From: Canna indica | Taxonomy: Eukaryota > Streptophyta > Magnoliopsida > Zingiberales > Cannaceae | Assembly: GCA_034359265.1 (NCBI GenBank) | Contig: CP136895.1 | Coordinates: 41,124,001-41,188,000 of the forward strand | Length of the DNA stretch: 64,000 nucleotides | Direction: 5' to 3' | Shown: one piece after another, positions 33,091 through 45,185 of the stretch | Numbering within the stretch: position 1 is the first letter of the stretch | How the letters are laid out: every line of letters starts with the position of its first letter | Made by a program: the position numbers and the translations under genes | The notes under the pieces: generated by a model | Told to the model about the DNA's origin: nothing | Database searches by the model: none | Seen by the model: only the letters and a program-made list of their open reading frames with translations

Positions 33091-33559
33091 GTAAAATACA
33101 TTTTGTATTACACTATATTTCTTAATTCCTTTTTCAGATTGAAATCCTTTTATGATTTTATACTTTTGCTTAGGAAATATTATTTTTTATTTTTTATTTT
33201 TATTTTGCATGTCGTAATTAGGAAGCATGCCAGTTATCAATCAAGGGAGAGCTTTTAAGATTTAGTAGGGATTTAGGAAATAAAGAGAGTGAAAATGATG
33301 GAATAATTTTTGTTAACACAGTTTTAGAATTTCTATTCGATCTTCTTTTGATATTTCTTTAATTTCATATAAATTGAATAAATAAATCAATAAATTTATA
33401 ATTTAAGACATTTTTCTATATATACCATATGTCAATTTTATTATATTTTATTTATATATTTATTGGATTGTGAATGTTGACTTCTCTACTAACAATTTTC
33501 ATGAATGGTATATCTAGTATATATACGTACGCGTATATATATACACTAATGAAAGCATG
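33091..33559. other. AT-rich non-coding stretch
   Basis: No gene or recognisable element. Poly-pyrimidine and TATATA tracts only, including TATATACGTACGCGTATATATATA near 33520. Confidence 0.6.
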
Positions 33560-34028
33560 TTGATATAAAATTGGTGTGCCAACAACTTTTGATTCATTAG
33601 TATTATTTTAACCAATTCTAATGGAAATTGTTGTTAGCATCGTATCGCACATTAAATGATTATAACCATTACCATAAACCTACTATTGCAACGGAAATGT
33701 CCATCATTAGAGTATAGTTTACATCTGCTAATGAAAATAATTGTTGGATTTTCAACGATTCTACTAACGGAATTTTTCTCCTAACGGATAAACTCTTCGT
33801 TAGTATAGTAATTTATCTACTAACAGAATGATAATACTAATGGTATTGCTAGTCCGTTAGCACATATGCAAGTTTTTACCAACAAACAGATAATTTGTTG
33901 GCTAATCCCTATACCAATGGGACTTGGGGCCAACAGTTATACATGTCGTTGGTGTAGGTTCTACCAACGATTTTATGAGTTACAGTAACGAAAAGTGGCC
34001 GTTAGTAGATGACATTATGTTTGTAGTC
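33560..34028 (+). mobile_element. CACTA-like 3' subterminal repeats and degenerate end
   Basis: Repeated words CTAACGGA, TCCGTTAG, CCAACGA, TTGTTGG and ACTAACG occur in both orientations over 450 bases, as in CACTA ends. The segment closes with ATTATGTTTGTAGTCG near 34028, one base from the CACTA terminus ...GTAGTG. It follows the coiled-coil exons, as the 3' end of a CACTA element should. Confidence 0.5.
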
Positions 34029-34470
34029 GATGATTATAAGAGAACTATAGGGTGTTTAATTTGTCAGAGAAACTTGAGTGTGGACAAGCTAGGTTTCACA
34101 CCTAGGAAACAATTAGCGGCACTAGTGTGCGGCTGGCAGGGCCTGGAAAGAGAGGGCTGGATACAGGTGAATGCCTAGAGTTTAAATAAGAAAACTATAG
34201 AACACTCTGCTTGTGTATTGTGATTGAGATGGTCGGGCTGAGGAGCATTGATAGTCGGAACGGCTAATGTTCGACTCAGCGGGTGATTAGGGTCTTGAGA
34301 TTGCACCAGTGGACCCACTAGGTGTTAGACCCGAGTGGCGGAGGGTCTTGAGAATCCGTCAGTGGGCCACGCTGATGGTAGACTCGAGTTGGTTGAGACT
34401 AGCTATCCCCAACCCGGTGGGTTCCTGAGACTAGTTGATCATCCTAGTTGACGGGCCTGGTGACTGAGTC

Positions 34471-35081
<611 letters not shown>

Positions 35082-35159
35082 ATTGGTTGATATCATTTGG
35101 TTATAGGTTGTTGGGCCGAGTGTTACCACTTAGTATGAAGGCCGGTCATGGCCGAGAGT

Positions 35160-35433
35160 CACTACAAGAAAACAATCTTTCACCAACAAATAATTACCAA
35201 CAAAATTACCAACTCATTTGTAGGTAATTACCAACAAATATATCTTTATCCGTTGGTAATAACAACGGACAATTGTAATATCCGTTGGTACCTAGCATAG
35301 TATCACCAACGGATTTTACTAATGAAAATCCGTTGGTATTAGTATTACCAACGGATTCTTGACTATTACCAACGGATTTTTGACTATTACCAACAGATTT
35401 AATCCGTTGGTGATATCCTATTTTTTTGTAGTG
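35160..35433. mobile_element. CACTA-type MITE with CCAACGGA repeats
   Basis: 274 bp, starting CACTACAAGAAAAC and ending TTTTTTTGTAGTG, with a 3-bp target duplication AGT at 35157-35159 and 35434-35436. The interior is made of TTACCAACGGAT and ATCCGTTGGTAAT words in both orientations. No coding capacity. A different family from the MITEs at 3332 and 8818. Confidence 0.92.
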
Positions 35434-36043
35434 AGTTACCCCTCGGGGCGGAGCCTTATGGTAGGATGGTAGTCGCAGGGTAAGGCCTAGGTTGGCCAAG
35501 ACTGTGATTTACCTAGGTGCATCCGATTGGCCAATCGTGTAAAATCAATTATTTAATTATACATTTTATTGCTTCTACCTTTCACTGAAATTTAAGTGAA
35601 GGTTCGGAAGAATCGCTCACTGAGTTCCTCATGAACTCACGGTTTATTATTTTTGTTTTGCAAAGCCTGGCCAGTGAGGTACAGCTTGATGGCATAGTAC
35701 GGCTGGAGTGCAGGTGGTGATGCGGATCTCGTAGCAGACGGTCATATAGTCGTAGTCGTGTTGAGTAGAGTCGTTGTCCATGCACTAAGTTGATTTATGT
35801 AAACCATTGAGTTATTTCTTTAAAAACCTTGAGATGCTTCTTTAAAACTTTGAGTTATTTTTTTTTAACTTGACTTTGTTAAACGGTTTTCAAACATTTA
35901 ATAAAATTTGGTATCGTTGCTTTTATTTATGATTTCCATGTCATTTCGGTTGTATATTATGTGTTGATGGTCAGTGCTTAGGTAGGCTTCGGGATACCAA
36001 TACATATCATGGCCGATCACGGGCCCCGAGTTGGGGCGCGACA

Positions 36044-37879
36044 AGGCAATACTTTTTGATCTCTTTCAGATATATACATAATTGCCATTTAGGGTTTTAA
36101 AGCTCACTTTAGAGCTAAAAAAGAGAAGGGTATCAGGATATAAAAGTTTTGCTCAGTAGCTTCCTTTTCGGAATGATCCTATATTAAATCATATTCATCA
36201 TAGCATAATCTCAAAAGTTATGAATTGGTATGCAAGTAGGATACTATGTCAATTTTCAATTGTATTTAATTTGACAAAGAAATCAACACATGGCAATGTA
36301 ATGTTAGTAGTTCTGCATATATGAGCCAGTAGATTCAGTGGCGGATGCAGAACTTTAACTAAGGGGGGCCCAATTTAAAATATAAAAAATCTAATATACA
36401 TTTTTTAATCATTCAACTTTAAAATTTTAATTAAAATCATAACATGTAAGTAGTAAAATTTCTTTATCTATGTCCATATTTTGAAAATATTGCTAAAGTC
36501 TTCAGACTAAAAATAATTATATTATTGTACTCTTAAAAGATAATTCTTTCATAGGGGTGTAACCGAGCCCACCCGAGTCAAGCTTGCATGTGCTCGAGCT
36601 CGACTTGTTTAAGAAGTGTTGAGCTCGAGCTCAAGCTCGTCGAGCTTCGATCTCTAGGCTCGAGCTCATCGAGCTTCGATCTTTAGGCTCATAGCTCGAG
36701 TTATACTTGAGCAACTCGAGCTCAACTCATTAGCCTCATTTATTTTTCTCAAGCTTGACCAGACTTGTGAAGGAGCTCGATTAAGCTCGGCTCAAGACCG
36801 AGCTGAGGAGAGCTCGAATTCTATCGAGCTCAATTGAGCTCATGAACAAGCTCGATTAAGCTTGGCTTGAGATCTAGCATATTTTAAATAACTCATCTAC
36901 AAAAGGTCATACAACTTAATAATATAAGTATCGGTGATAGCATACAAAGATGTATTAGGAATGAAATCAACATGAGATTTTTAGAGATAAAAAAATAATG
37001 GAGAAAATTAAACTTAGTAAAAAAATTAATGGAGAAAGTTTTGGACTAAGTTGAAAATTAATAGAGAATGATTTAGAGTTTTTTTATAAAAAAACTTAAT
37101 TTTATATTCAACTATTACGAAAAAAAAAGTGAAATAAATAGGCACTAACCAGATTTGAAGCCAAGACCTAAGTAAAATAAATAGACACTAACCACTAAAT
37201 TATAAATAAATTAATTACAATATTTGAATTTAAAAATATATATCCAATTTAATTATATATCTTTTTTAAAAATATTAAATTATATTTAATATTTAATTTT
37301 TTGAAAAATTTCAGGGAGCCAATCGCCCTTTTGGCTCCAGTGTGGTTTTGCCCTGAGTAGACTAATAGGAGATTGAGTCGCTATCAAGCAAAAACGGAAG
37401 GAGCAAGTACGATTGAAGATGAATGTAAAAAAAAAAATGTACATTATTCTTAGATATGAGCATTTTGACTAACATGTACAATATGATGAATAAAGATAAA
37501 TGATTTACATTAATTTATATCATTGTAAATTTGACCAACATATTAGAAGCAACATAACTTGTTGAATTTTCATATGAATGCATCCAAGGAGAAATTTATA
37601 TCAATATCAGTGTTTAAGTGAATAGATTACAATAACTAGCAAAATACTCTAGCACATACTCTTTTTTTCCAAATTTCATATAATGTTAATTTGATGAGCA
37701 TGGAATGAATCATGTCAACCTTGTGTGTGATCTTTTGTTTCTAGGCTTTCTAGAGGCAGAGATCATGTCAACTGCCCTAGATTTTGAATATAAAGAATCT
37801 TATATATATAAACATCTACACGTGCATGATGCATTTGAATGAGTCCTCTATGACTTTGTTATAAACCTATCCAACCACA
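36044..37879. other. Non-coding DNA with hAT-like ends
   Basis: No gene. CAGTGGCGGATGCAGAAC at 36336 and GGGAGCCAATCGCCCTTTTGGCTCCAGTG ending near 37342 resemble the two ends of a Tip100-like hAT element of about 1 kb. Inside it TAGGGGTGTAACCGAGCC at 36552 is another hAT-type terminus, followed by 320 bases rich in GAGCTCGA and AAGCTCG; its partner end was not found. The rest is AT-rich. Confidence 0.4.
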
Positions 37880-38254
37880 CTTGTAAGATGAGAAGGTTGC
37901 TGACTTGGGAAACCACGTCACTTGGGAGAAGATGGAGCAAGCAATATATTAGGAAAAGAAAGAAATTGGGCAAAACATGAAGAATTGATTTATGGAAGGA
38001 TAAGATTTTTTTTATTATCTCAATCTCTTATTATCTCTATCTCTATCTCTCCCTCTAAATACTATTGTTCACTAGTGTACAAACTCCTTTCTTTCCCTTG
38101 CCCAGAAAAATCAACCACCATAGGGGAGAAGAAGAAGCAAAGTTCTTATTCCTCCTAACAGGAAACTCTTGATCCTTTGGCTGGGAAGTCAGGAGCTTCT
38201 TCATTGGACCAATTGAATCGCCCATAGACACGATCTTGTGCAAGGGCCCTAACA
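37880..38254 (+). mobile_element. Probable LTR of a Reina-like gypsy
   Basis: TGTAAGATGAGAAGG to GGGCCCTAACA, 375 bp, with a CT-rich stretch and CTCTAAATACTA before the end. A tRNA-Met-type primer site TGGTATTAGAGC (38259-38270) follows after a short spacer, and then a gag start. The left boundary is a guess based on TG and position. It is not clearly similar to the LTR at 51182-51649. Confidence 0.4.
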
Positions 38255-38274
38255 AATATGGTATTAGAGCCATC

Positions 38275-41139
38275 CATGGGTGACGAACTCTAGCGACAGC
38301 TTATCACCCTCATCCAATCCTTGCAGGAGGACTATCACACTCCAACTCAGGGTAGTGTAGTCGGCCAGGGTCTATGTCCTACCCTGAAGCCTACTACATA
38401 CACTGACTAACGAGAAACTGGAACACATAAATAGAAAACAACGATGCAGTTTTATTTGAATTTCAAGAAAGTTCAGAATTTTTAATAAAAGAAAAAGTTG
38501 CAAACATCAAGCACACAATGAAACAACTCGAGTTCAAAGTCGAATACATGCTTTAAAACAAACAACTCTCAGTGTATAAAAATAACAAATCTAGACATCT
38601 ACTATGACTATTGGACGCTGCTACGAGATCGACGCCACTGCCTGCCCTCCAGCTGCACCATGACTCCAAACCTCAACTCACTGATCGAGCTCTGCTAAGA
38701 AAAATAAACTGTGAGTTCACATGGGACTCAGTGAGCGATTCTTCCAAACCTCCACGCAAATCCCCAATAATCTCATATATATATATATATATAAGGCAGC
38801 ATAATATAAAGTCAGGGATATAATTTGCTTCTGATATGACAATCGACCCTAAGGGTCGTCCTGCCTAGACCATATATTCATGTAACCAGCCATAATGGCC
38901 TAACTAAACCACATGGCACCCGGTCCTTAGGGTCTACTCATGGTCTAGTGAATCGACTATAACCAGCTCTACCACACAAGGATAGTAACATACTGGCCAC
39001 TCGTGCCACATAGCATATAAGTGAATCAAAGAAATCTCCGGGTCGTCGACTAGAATGGTCTGCTAGTCTCTGGACACCGACTGGGGTAGGGCTAGTCCCA
39101 CCCAACTGGGGTCTAACACCTAGTAGGACCGCTGGTGCAATCTCAAAATTCAATCACTGGCCGAGTCAAACATAGTCATTCCGACCACCCATGCTTCTCG
39201 GCAGACCACCACAATCACATCACACAAACAAGGTGTCCTAAAGTTTCCTTATTTAAAATCCCAGACGTCCGTCCGTTCTCAGCCTTTTTCCTTCGGCCGT
39301 ACCATGCGCACACTATTGTTTGCAGAATGTCTCTTAGGTGAGAAATCTAACTCGTCTACTTTTGAGTTTCTATAACTTACATACACCTTATAATTTCATG
39401 CATATCATCTAGCGTCATATGTTACCTTGGCTAATGAAAACTACATGTCATAGACTTGGAAATGTATCCAATAATAATACCGGACAACATATAAACTATA
39501 TAAAAAAATTTACTTCAAGTCACCTACTATATATAGCCACATGATTCTATAATAAAGAATTTAAATTCCGCATTAAACCATAAATTCAACAAGGAATTAA
39601 ATAAATTATCTAACATGATAAAAATATCACCAAATTTCAGAATTTAAAGAGAAAAGATCTAAGGATGGTTACTATCCTATCATTCTACTAATGATGTGCA
39701 ACAATGTAGTAGTCTTCCTTAGTTAGAGTCTTACCTAAATGTCATCTTGATCCTAATAGTCAATCTAGGCAACTTTACATTTCCTATTGTTTTGAATATT
39801 CCTAATCATGAAGTTTAGCTTCTAGAGGCCACCATCCCACTTCATCCTCTCGGCCATGGCTTGAGCAAGGCAAGCCTTGCTCGGCCGAAACTCCAAGGGT
39901 GGGAACAAGGAGAAAATCCAACCCCAAACCTTAGTACCTTATTTCTAATCTACCCTAAACAAGCCATTGATCGATTCACACACCTCTTGCTCGGCCGAAC
40001 CAAGGACATGGGCTGTCCCCTTGGTTGGCCGAACCCTCAAGGCCTAGAGGAGGGGTTTCAATCCTCATTTACAGTAAATAAACTATACATCTACTCGGTA
40101 TAGATTCAAGATCTATTAAAAAGGGGTTTATACTCGTCGAGGGAATTGGGAAAAATTTCGGCATGACCTTTCCCCTTTTCCCTCTATTCGGCAGCCCCTA
40201 TAACATCAAAATCCAAGAAAAACCACGGTAGATCTGATGCAATAACACTTAAACAGCGATACAGAAACCAAAGTACCTTGAATCGATGAAACCTCATGAC
40301 AAAAATCTCAATCTAGCAGTCCTAGGGGTTCGGCCACTCGCCTCCCCCAAATCAACCATGGAAAACAATCACTCACCTTGATTAAGGAGGAAGAAAGGAT
40401 GAAGACGGCTATCCCGATCTTTTCCGACAGCAACACGATCTCCGGCTCCAACCCAAGACCTCCTCTCCTTCTCCCTTGCTCTCGAGCTGCGTGTGGCTCC
40501 AAGATGAGCCACACGACTCATGATGAGGGATTTTATTCCCTCATCCACCAATGACCCATATGCCCCTCTAAACGACTTAGCCTCTACTCGACTCGATCCA
40601 AGTCTGATTCAGGCCCCGATTCGATCCGCATACACGATTTGAACTCGACTCAAATAGAACATCTAATGCTTAATAAGGAAATATCCATCTAACCAATTTA
40701 AACTTCATAAGTCGAGTTATACATTTTACTCGAGGCGATTCCGCGGCTCGACTTGACTAACCCCTGGTTCCGGTGCGCTGCATCAAAAATAGATTTTTAT
40801 ATTAAGAAATTTTTCTGGTCTTACAAGGACAGATCCCAAGAACGCAAGGAACGAGAAGCCATGACCGCAAAATTAGATGTTATCTCTAAGGAACTAGAGG
40901 AAACTCGCTTGACTTTCAAAGTTTAAGAAGAATCCAGCAGCTAAAGAACTCACCCACCATATCATGCAACCGAGTCCAGCAGTCATCCGCAACACTTAAT
41001 GGACCGCGACCTGGCCCTAGGTTCAGGACAGAGACAACAAGAAGGATCACTATTAGGCCTCCCTCCCCGTGTTGTTACAACATGATATCTGCCTTCTTCC
41101 CGACCTCGCTTTGAATTCCCACGATTTGATGGCACCGGT
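38275..41139 (+). pseudogene. N-terminal gag of a gypsy element, split by a solo LTR
   Basis: ATG at 38275 begins MGDEL, a stop, then RQLITLIQSLQED up to 38332. The frame resumes exactly after the solo LTR and its target duplication (RSQERKEREAMTAKLDVISKELEETR, 40831-40925). It ends in a region encoding RFEFPRFDGTG (41104-41139), the usual FPRFDGT motif at the start of the gypsy gag domain. There the SIRE-like LTR at 41140 interrupts it. Gag homology in the same orientation resumes at 47426, so both may be one element. Confidence 0.7.
38333..40825 (-). mobile_element. Solo LTR of Tekay/Del-like gypsy (copy C)
   Basis: 2,493 bp, minus orientation, TGTAAGACCAG...GTGTGATA, with a perfect 5-bp target duplication AGGAC at 38328-38332 and 40826-40830. 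It inserted into a gypsy gag frame. It carries the hairpin GTGTGGCTC-CAAGAT-GAGCCACAC at 40491-40514, with a paired base change relative to copies A and B. Confidence 0.94.
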
Positions 41140-42161
41140 TGTTGGTGAAATGACCACACTAGAGAGGGGGTGAATAGTATGTCAACTAAATCCTTTTTGC
41201 CTAATTCCAATTTTAATCTTTTCTTAAACTACTTAGGCAATTCACAAATCAAGTAGCAAGCGGAAGCAAGATATAAATGTTAAGCAATACGAAACACAAA
41301 GAAGACAATGCTAACACAATTATTTATAGTGATTCGGCCCCAATACCTACTTAGGCATACCGCCTAGGATTTCCAAACTAATTTTACTAGATTGTATTGT
41401 TTTCCTTACAAAGAGGACTTTACACCAAAAAGTCTCCGCTCTCAAACCAAAGACACTTTCACACTTGGAAGTATCTTACCTTCCTACCGAGAGTACTCTC
41501 TCACCTCAACCTAAGGGACAACTCAACTAATCCTAGTAAACTAAGTTTACAATGATGGATTTAAGCCTTAACACCAAGACAATCACCAACTTAATCAAAC
41601 CTAGCAACCAAGGTTTACACAAGTTTTAATACAATGAAATAAACACCAAAATACAACAACTAATGAAGCAATAAATCAAACAACAAATACTTAGCTCCAA
41701 AAGAAACTCCCTAGTCTTCTTGGTGCCTCAAGATGATGAATCGGTGAAGCTTGAAGGCTAAATCAAGGAGTGAAGATCAAAACTAGGGTTCTTGCAAAGA
41801 TGGCTCAAAGAAATTTTTAGGAATGATCATGAATGACTCAGTGAAGGTCAAGATCATCGAGGAAGGCACTCAAGGGCTAGTATATATAAGCCCCAAGAAG
41901 AGAGCCAAAATAGCTCTTCCAACGGGCTGGTTTCTGCCCGTTGGCGAAGCCAGGTCGCTTGCCAGTCGATCGTCAATCGATCGATCGAGCGACCACCGAG
42001 CGACCGAAGGCATTCTACCTGTTCTAGGCAACGTTTGGTCGATTGGTTGATCAACCGAAATACCTTCATCGTCTTCCAGTCGACCAGTCAATCGATCGAA
42101 CCTGGGCAGATTGCTTGGTTTGGCTAATTTTTTTTTGCTCGTTTGCTCGTTTCTGGGTTCT
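41140..42161 (-). mobile_element. SIRE-like LTR, minus orientation, truncated
   Basis: On the plus strand it starts TGTTGGTGAAATGACC, the complement of the family LTR end GGTCATTTCACCAACA. It then runs through U5 and the promoter region in reverse (CACCTCAACCTAAGGGACAA). At about 41950-42110 it holds a cluster of GATCGATCGAGCGACC words. Its U3 outer end is missing: it meets a plus-oriented LTR of the same lineage at 42162. Confidence 0.82.
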
Positions 42162-43718
42162 TGTTAGCTGAAAGGCTCTTCCTTCATGCTATATTTCCTC
42201 ATAATTATTTTGATGATAACAAATCCATTTAACAAGTGTTTAAGCATGAAAATTGTAGGATCGATGAAAGATTCGTCAAGTCTATCGTATCTTGATCAAT
42301 CCTCAAAACAGGTCAACGTGTGCATCAAAAATGTGTTAGGAAGCATGGACAATCCTTCAATCATAAAGCACGTTGAAGAACGACGCCGAATCGAGCACAA
42401 AATGAAAAATCCAAGCTAGAAAAATTTCTAGCTCTGTTTCGGTCGACCGACCGGTCGACCGAATGGAGTAAACGCATTGGCAGCAGCCAGTTCGGTCGAT
42501 CGAATGTCGCCAAAAAATGGCAGTAGCCATTCGGTCGACCAGTCGGTAGACCGAAGTTGGTGAAATCATATGGCTATCGCTGCGTCGGTCGATCGATCGG
42601 TCGACCGACTGATGTCAAAAATTGGCAGAAAGTTCATCGGTCGACCGACTGATTGACCGGATGGCTTAGCACGAGCGGCTTCACAGAGTCAGTCGATCAT
42701 GCCAAATCTCGCGACAATCGATCGACCGAATGCTTATAGAAGTTGGCTTCGGTCGACCGACTGGTCGATCGGGTATGAAGTAGTCATTTTTTCATCGAGC
42801 GATCGACCCGTCGGTCGACTGATCAGAGGAAAAACATTACAGTGAGCCAGCGGTCGAATGGCCGATCAACCGATGCTTCGACCGGACCATTGATCGGGCG
42901 TTTGTAACAGTCGAAAATAATCTCGTTGATGCCCTATTTCAGCTAGACCTATATATACTCCATTCTAATCTTTTTACTTAACTTTTCTCCCTTAGATCTT
43001 TGATGATAAAAGGTTCAAAAGAGTGATCAAATTACATCTTCCAAATCTTCAAAGCGCCAAGTGTTCGTTTGCTAAGTCTTGATCCCTTGCTGCCAAAAAT
43101 GTTATACTTCAAAGGGTTGATCAAGCATATTAGGGGCGTGAAGAAGAGGCGTCCAATAGTGATAAGAATTTAATTCCTCTTCTTGTAATAAGTTTTTGTT
43201 TATTCTATCTTTCAACTCCTGTATTTGCGTCTGTAGAAGACCAGGTGGGTCTTCTGTGTGGAAAGTGGTTTTCTTGTTGTGAAAGAATAAAACCACCTGT
43301 GTAAACTAAGTTTATTTGGATTAGTTAAGTTGTCCCTTAGGGTAGAGGTGGAAGAGTGCTCGTGATAAAAAGGGGGTGACTTCCGGGTATGAAAGTGCCT
43401 TAGGTCGAGAGTGCGACTGTTCGAGTCAAAATCCTCGTTGTAAGGGATACTCAAATTAATCTAGTAAAATTTGTTTGGAAATCCTAAGCGGGGGGTGCTT
43501 AGGTAGTGGAGTAGACATTGGGGCCGAACCACTATATATATCACTTGTGTTTGCATTGATCTTGATTTGTGCTTAATTGTTTATTATTGCTTCCGCATTT
43601 AAATCGCATAATTGAAATTCGCCTAACTAATCAAGAAAATGATTAAATTGGAATTTAGGCTAATCGAATTAGTAAACACACTATTCACCCCCCCTCTAGC
43701 GTCGCCATTTCGTCTTCA
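42162..43718 (+). repeat. 5' LTR of the second gag-only element
   Basis: 1,557 bp from TGTTAGCTGAAAGG to CATTTCGTCTTCA. It shares TTTTGATGATAACAAA near its start and GAAATCCTAAGCGGGG..TGCTTAGGTAGTG, GGCCGAACCACTAT in U5 with the LTR at 9693. U3 holds an array of GTCGACCGA units (42436-42900). Confidence 0.85.
42436..42900. repeat. GGTCGACCGA palindromic repeat cluster in LTR U3
   Basis: At least twelve occurrences of TCGGTCGACCGA or close variants (GGTCGATCG, GACCGACTGA), often in pairs such as CGGTCGACCGACCGGTCGACCGA. Spacing is irregular, about 30-60 bases, with GGCAG-containing spacers. Each core is a perfect or near-perfect palindrome. Fewer copies of the same core occur at 8740-8800, 41950-42110 and 46630-46780. 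Confidence 0.88.
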
Positions 43719-43786
43719 ATTGGTATTAGAGCGGGTTCGTAGCTTGAGATTTCACCATCTCTTCTACACCGTATCTCGATCCTAAA

Positions 43787-45185
43787 ATGGCACTAGATAG
43801 TAGAGCGTCTTCACCTCCTAGATTTGATAAGTCTAACTTTGGTCTTTGCAAAAGTAGAATGTATACTTTTATGAAGACTCAAGGTATAAGTGTGTTTAAC
43901 ATGGTAAAGATAAAATACATTGAACCTAGAGAAAATATGGATTCATGGACCCAAGAACAAATTAATATGTTTGAGTTAAATGCAAAAGCTACAAATTGCA
44001 TATTTTGTTCTTTGAGAAATAATGTACTTGAAAAAATCATGCATTGTACTTCTGCATATGATATTTGGAATACCCTGAATATGCTTTATGATTATGCTAA
44101 AACTGAAGAACTCATTACCCTAAATGAAGGAGACAATGACAATTGTCATGCTCCTATATCTAATGAAGTTCTTGAAGCTTTTAGTGTTTCTAGCCAAAGA
44201 AGTACAAAAAGCCGGAAGAGAAAGGTGGTATGCCACCTATGCAATGAGAAAGCTAGGGCATGTGAAAAAGAATTGCCCTAGCATGAAGAACAAGACAAAG
44301 AAGAGGTCGAATATTTTCACATCATCATCTAATTCAAACGAAACGTCATCTTGCAATGACTATGAAGCTACCTCAAAGACTTGCCCCATGAATGATAATA
44401 ATGAGATACTTTCCTTCCATTCTAGTCATGTTAATAATAATGATAGTATTAACTCATCTAGTTCTCATGATTTTGATGATTTAATGGATGAGTATAAAAT
44501 CATGTATGTCTTGCTCTTAAAAAAGGATAAAGAAAATAAAAGAATTAAGAATGAGAATTCTAGACTCAGTTCACTTGTACACACTCTAGAATTTGAAAAT
44601 AAACAATTGAAATCTAGTTCACTTGATCCATGCCATGATAACTTAGAATCCGAGCTTAATGCATTGAAGCATAAAAATGATAATTTGAAAAATAAAAATA
44701 GTATGTTGAAAACCCAATTGCATGCAATTCAAAAATCTATAAATGATTTGAAAAGTGAAGTCATTTCTTTGAGTAAGAAAGTAAATGAATTTAAGAATGC
44801 CTCATCTCCTAAGAACAATAGAATAAAAAAGGCTTATTTAAAAGATGTCAATGTTCATCATCATTCTCATGTTAGGTATTCTACACTTAAACCTCAAGTT
44901 AAAAAGAAGAATGCTTCACTTAAGAATGCTCATGTCCATCAATTCTCTCATGTCAAATTTTCCAACATTAAACCTCATGTCCATAATGAAAGGAAGAAAT
45001 TTAATGGATATTATTTTTGTTGCGGTGTATATGGGCATGCTATATATGATTGTGTATTCAAGATGAACCCAAGTGAAGTTAAACCACTTTGGGTAGCTAA
45101 GTCCTCTAACACTCAAGGACCCCAAGCCATTTGGGTACCAAAAGTCCCATGCTCTTTTGTAGGGGGAGCAACCGCACAAGGGTAA
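43787..45185 (+). pseudogene. gag of the second gag-only element, one frameshift
   Basis: ATG at 43787 reads MALDSRASSPPRFDKSNFG, then YTFMKTQGISVFNMVKIKYI, FELNAKATNCIFCSLRNN and DIWNTLNMLYDYAKTEEL, a UBN2/gag-like helical region. The zinc knuckle CHLCNEK...GHVKKNCP is split by a one-base frameshift near 44250, shifting to the frame 44124-45185. That frame continues with a Ser/Asn-rich stretch, about 120 residues of Glu/Lys/Asn coiled coil, histidine-rich repeats (VHHHSHVRYS, VHQFSHVKFS) and CCGVYGHAIYDC. It stops at 45183. Apart from the frameshift it is nearly intact, more so than the copy at 11110. No pol follows. Confidence 0.88.

Noticed and set aside
38940..39153. Small frames repeated at 19418-19657 and 38938-39153 as a conserved protein family
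   Set aside because: They occupy the same position in two LTR copies on the strand that is not conserved in other copies; the likeness reflects the LTR DNA.
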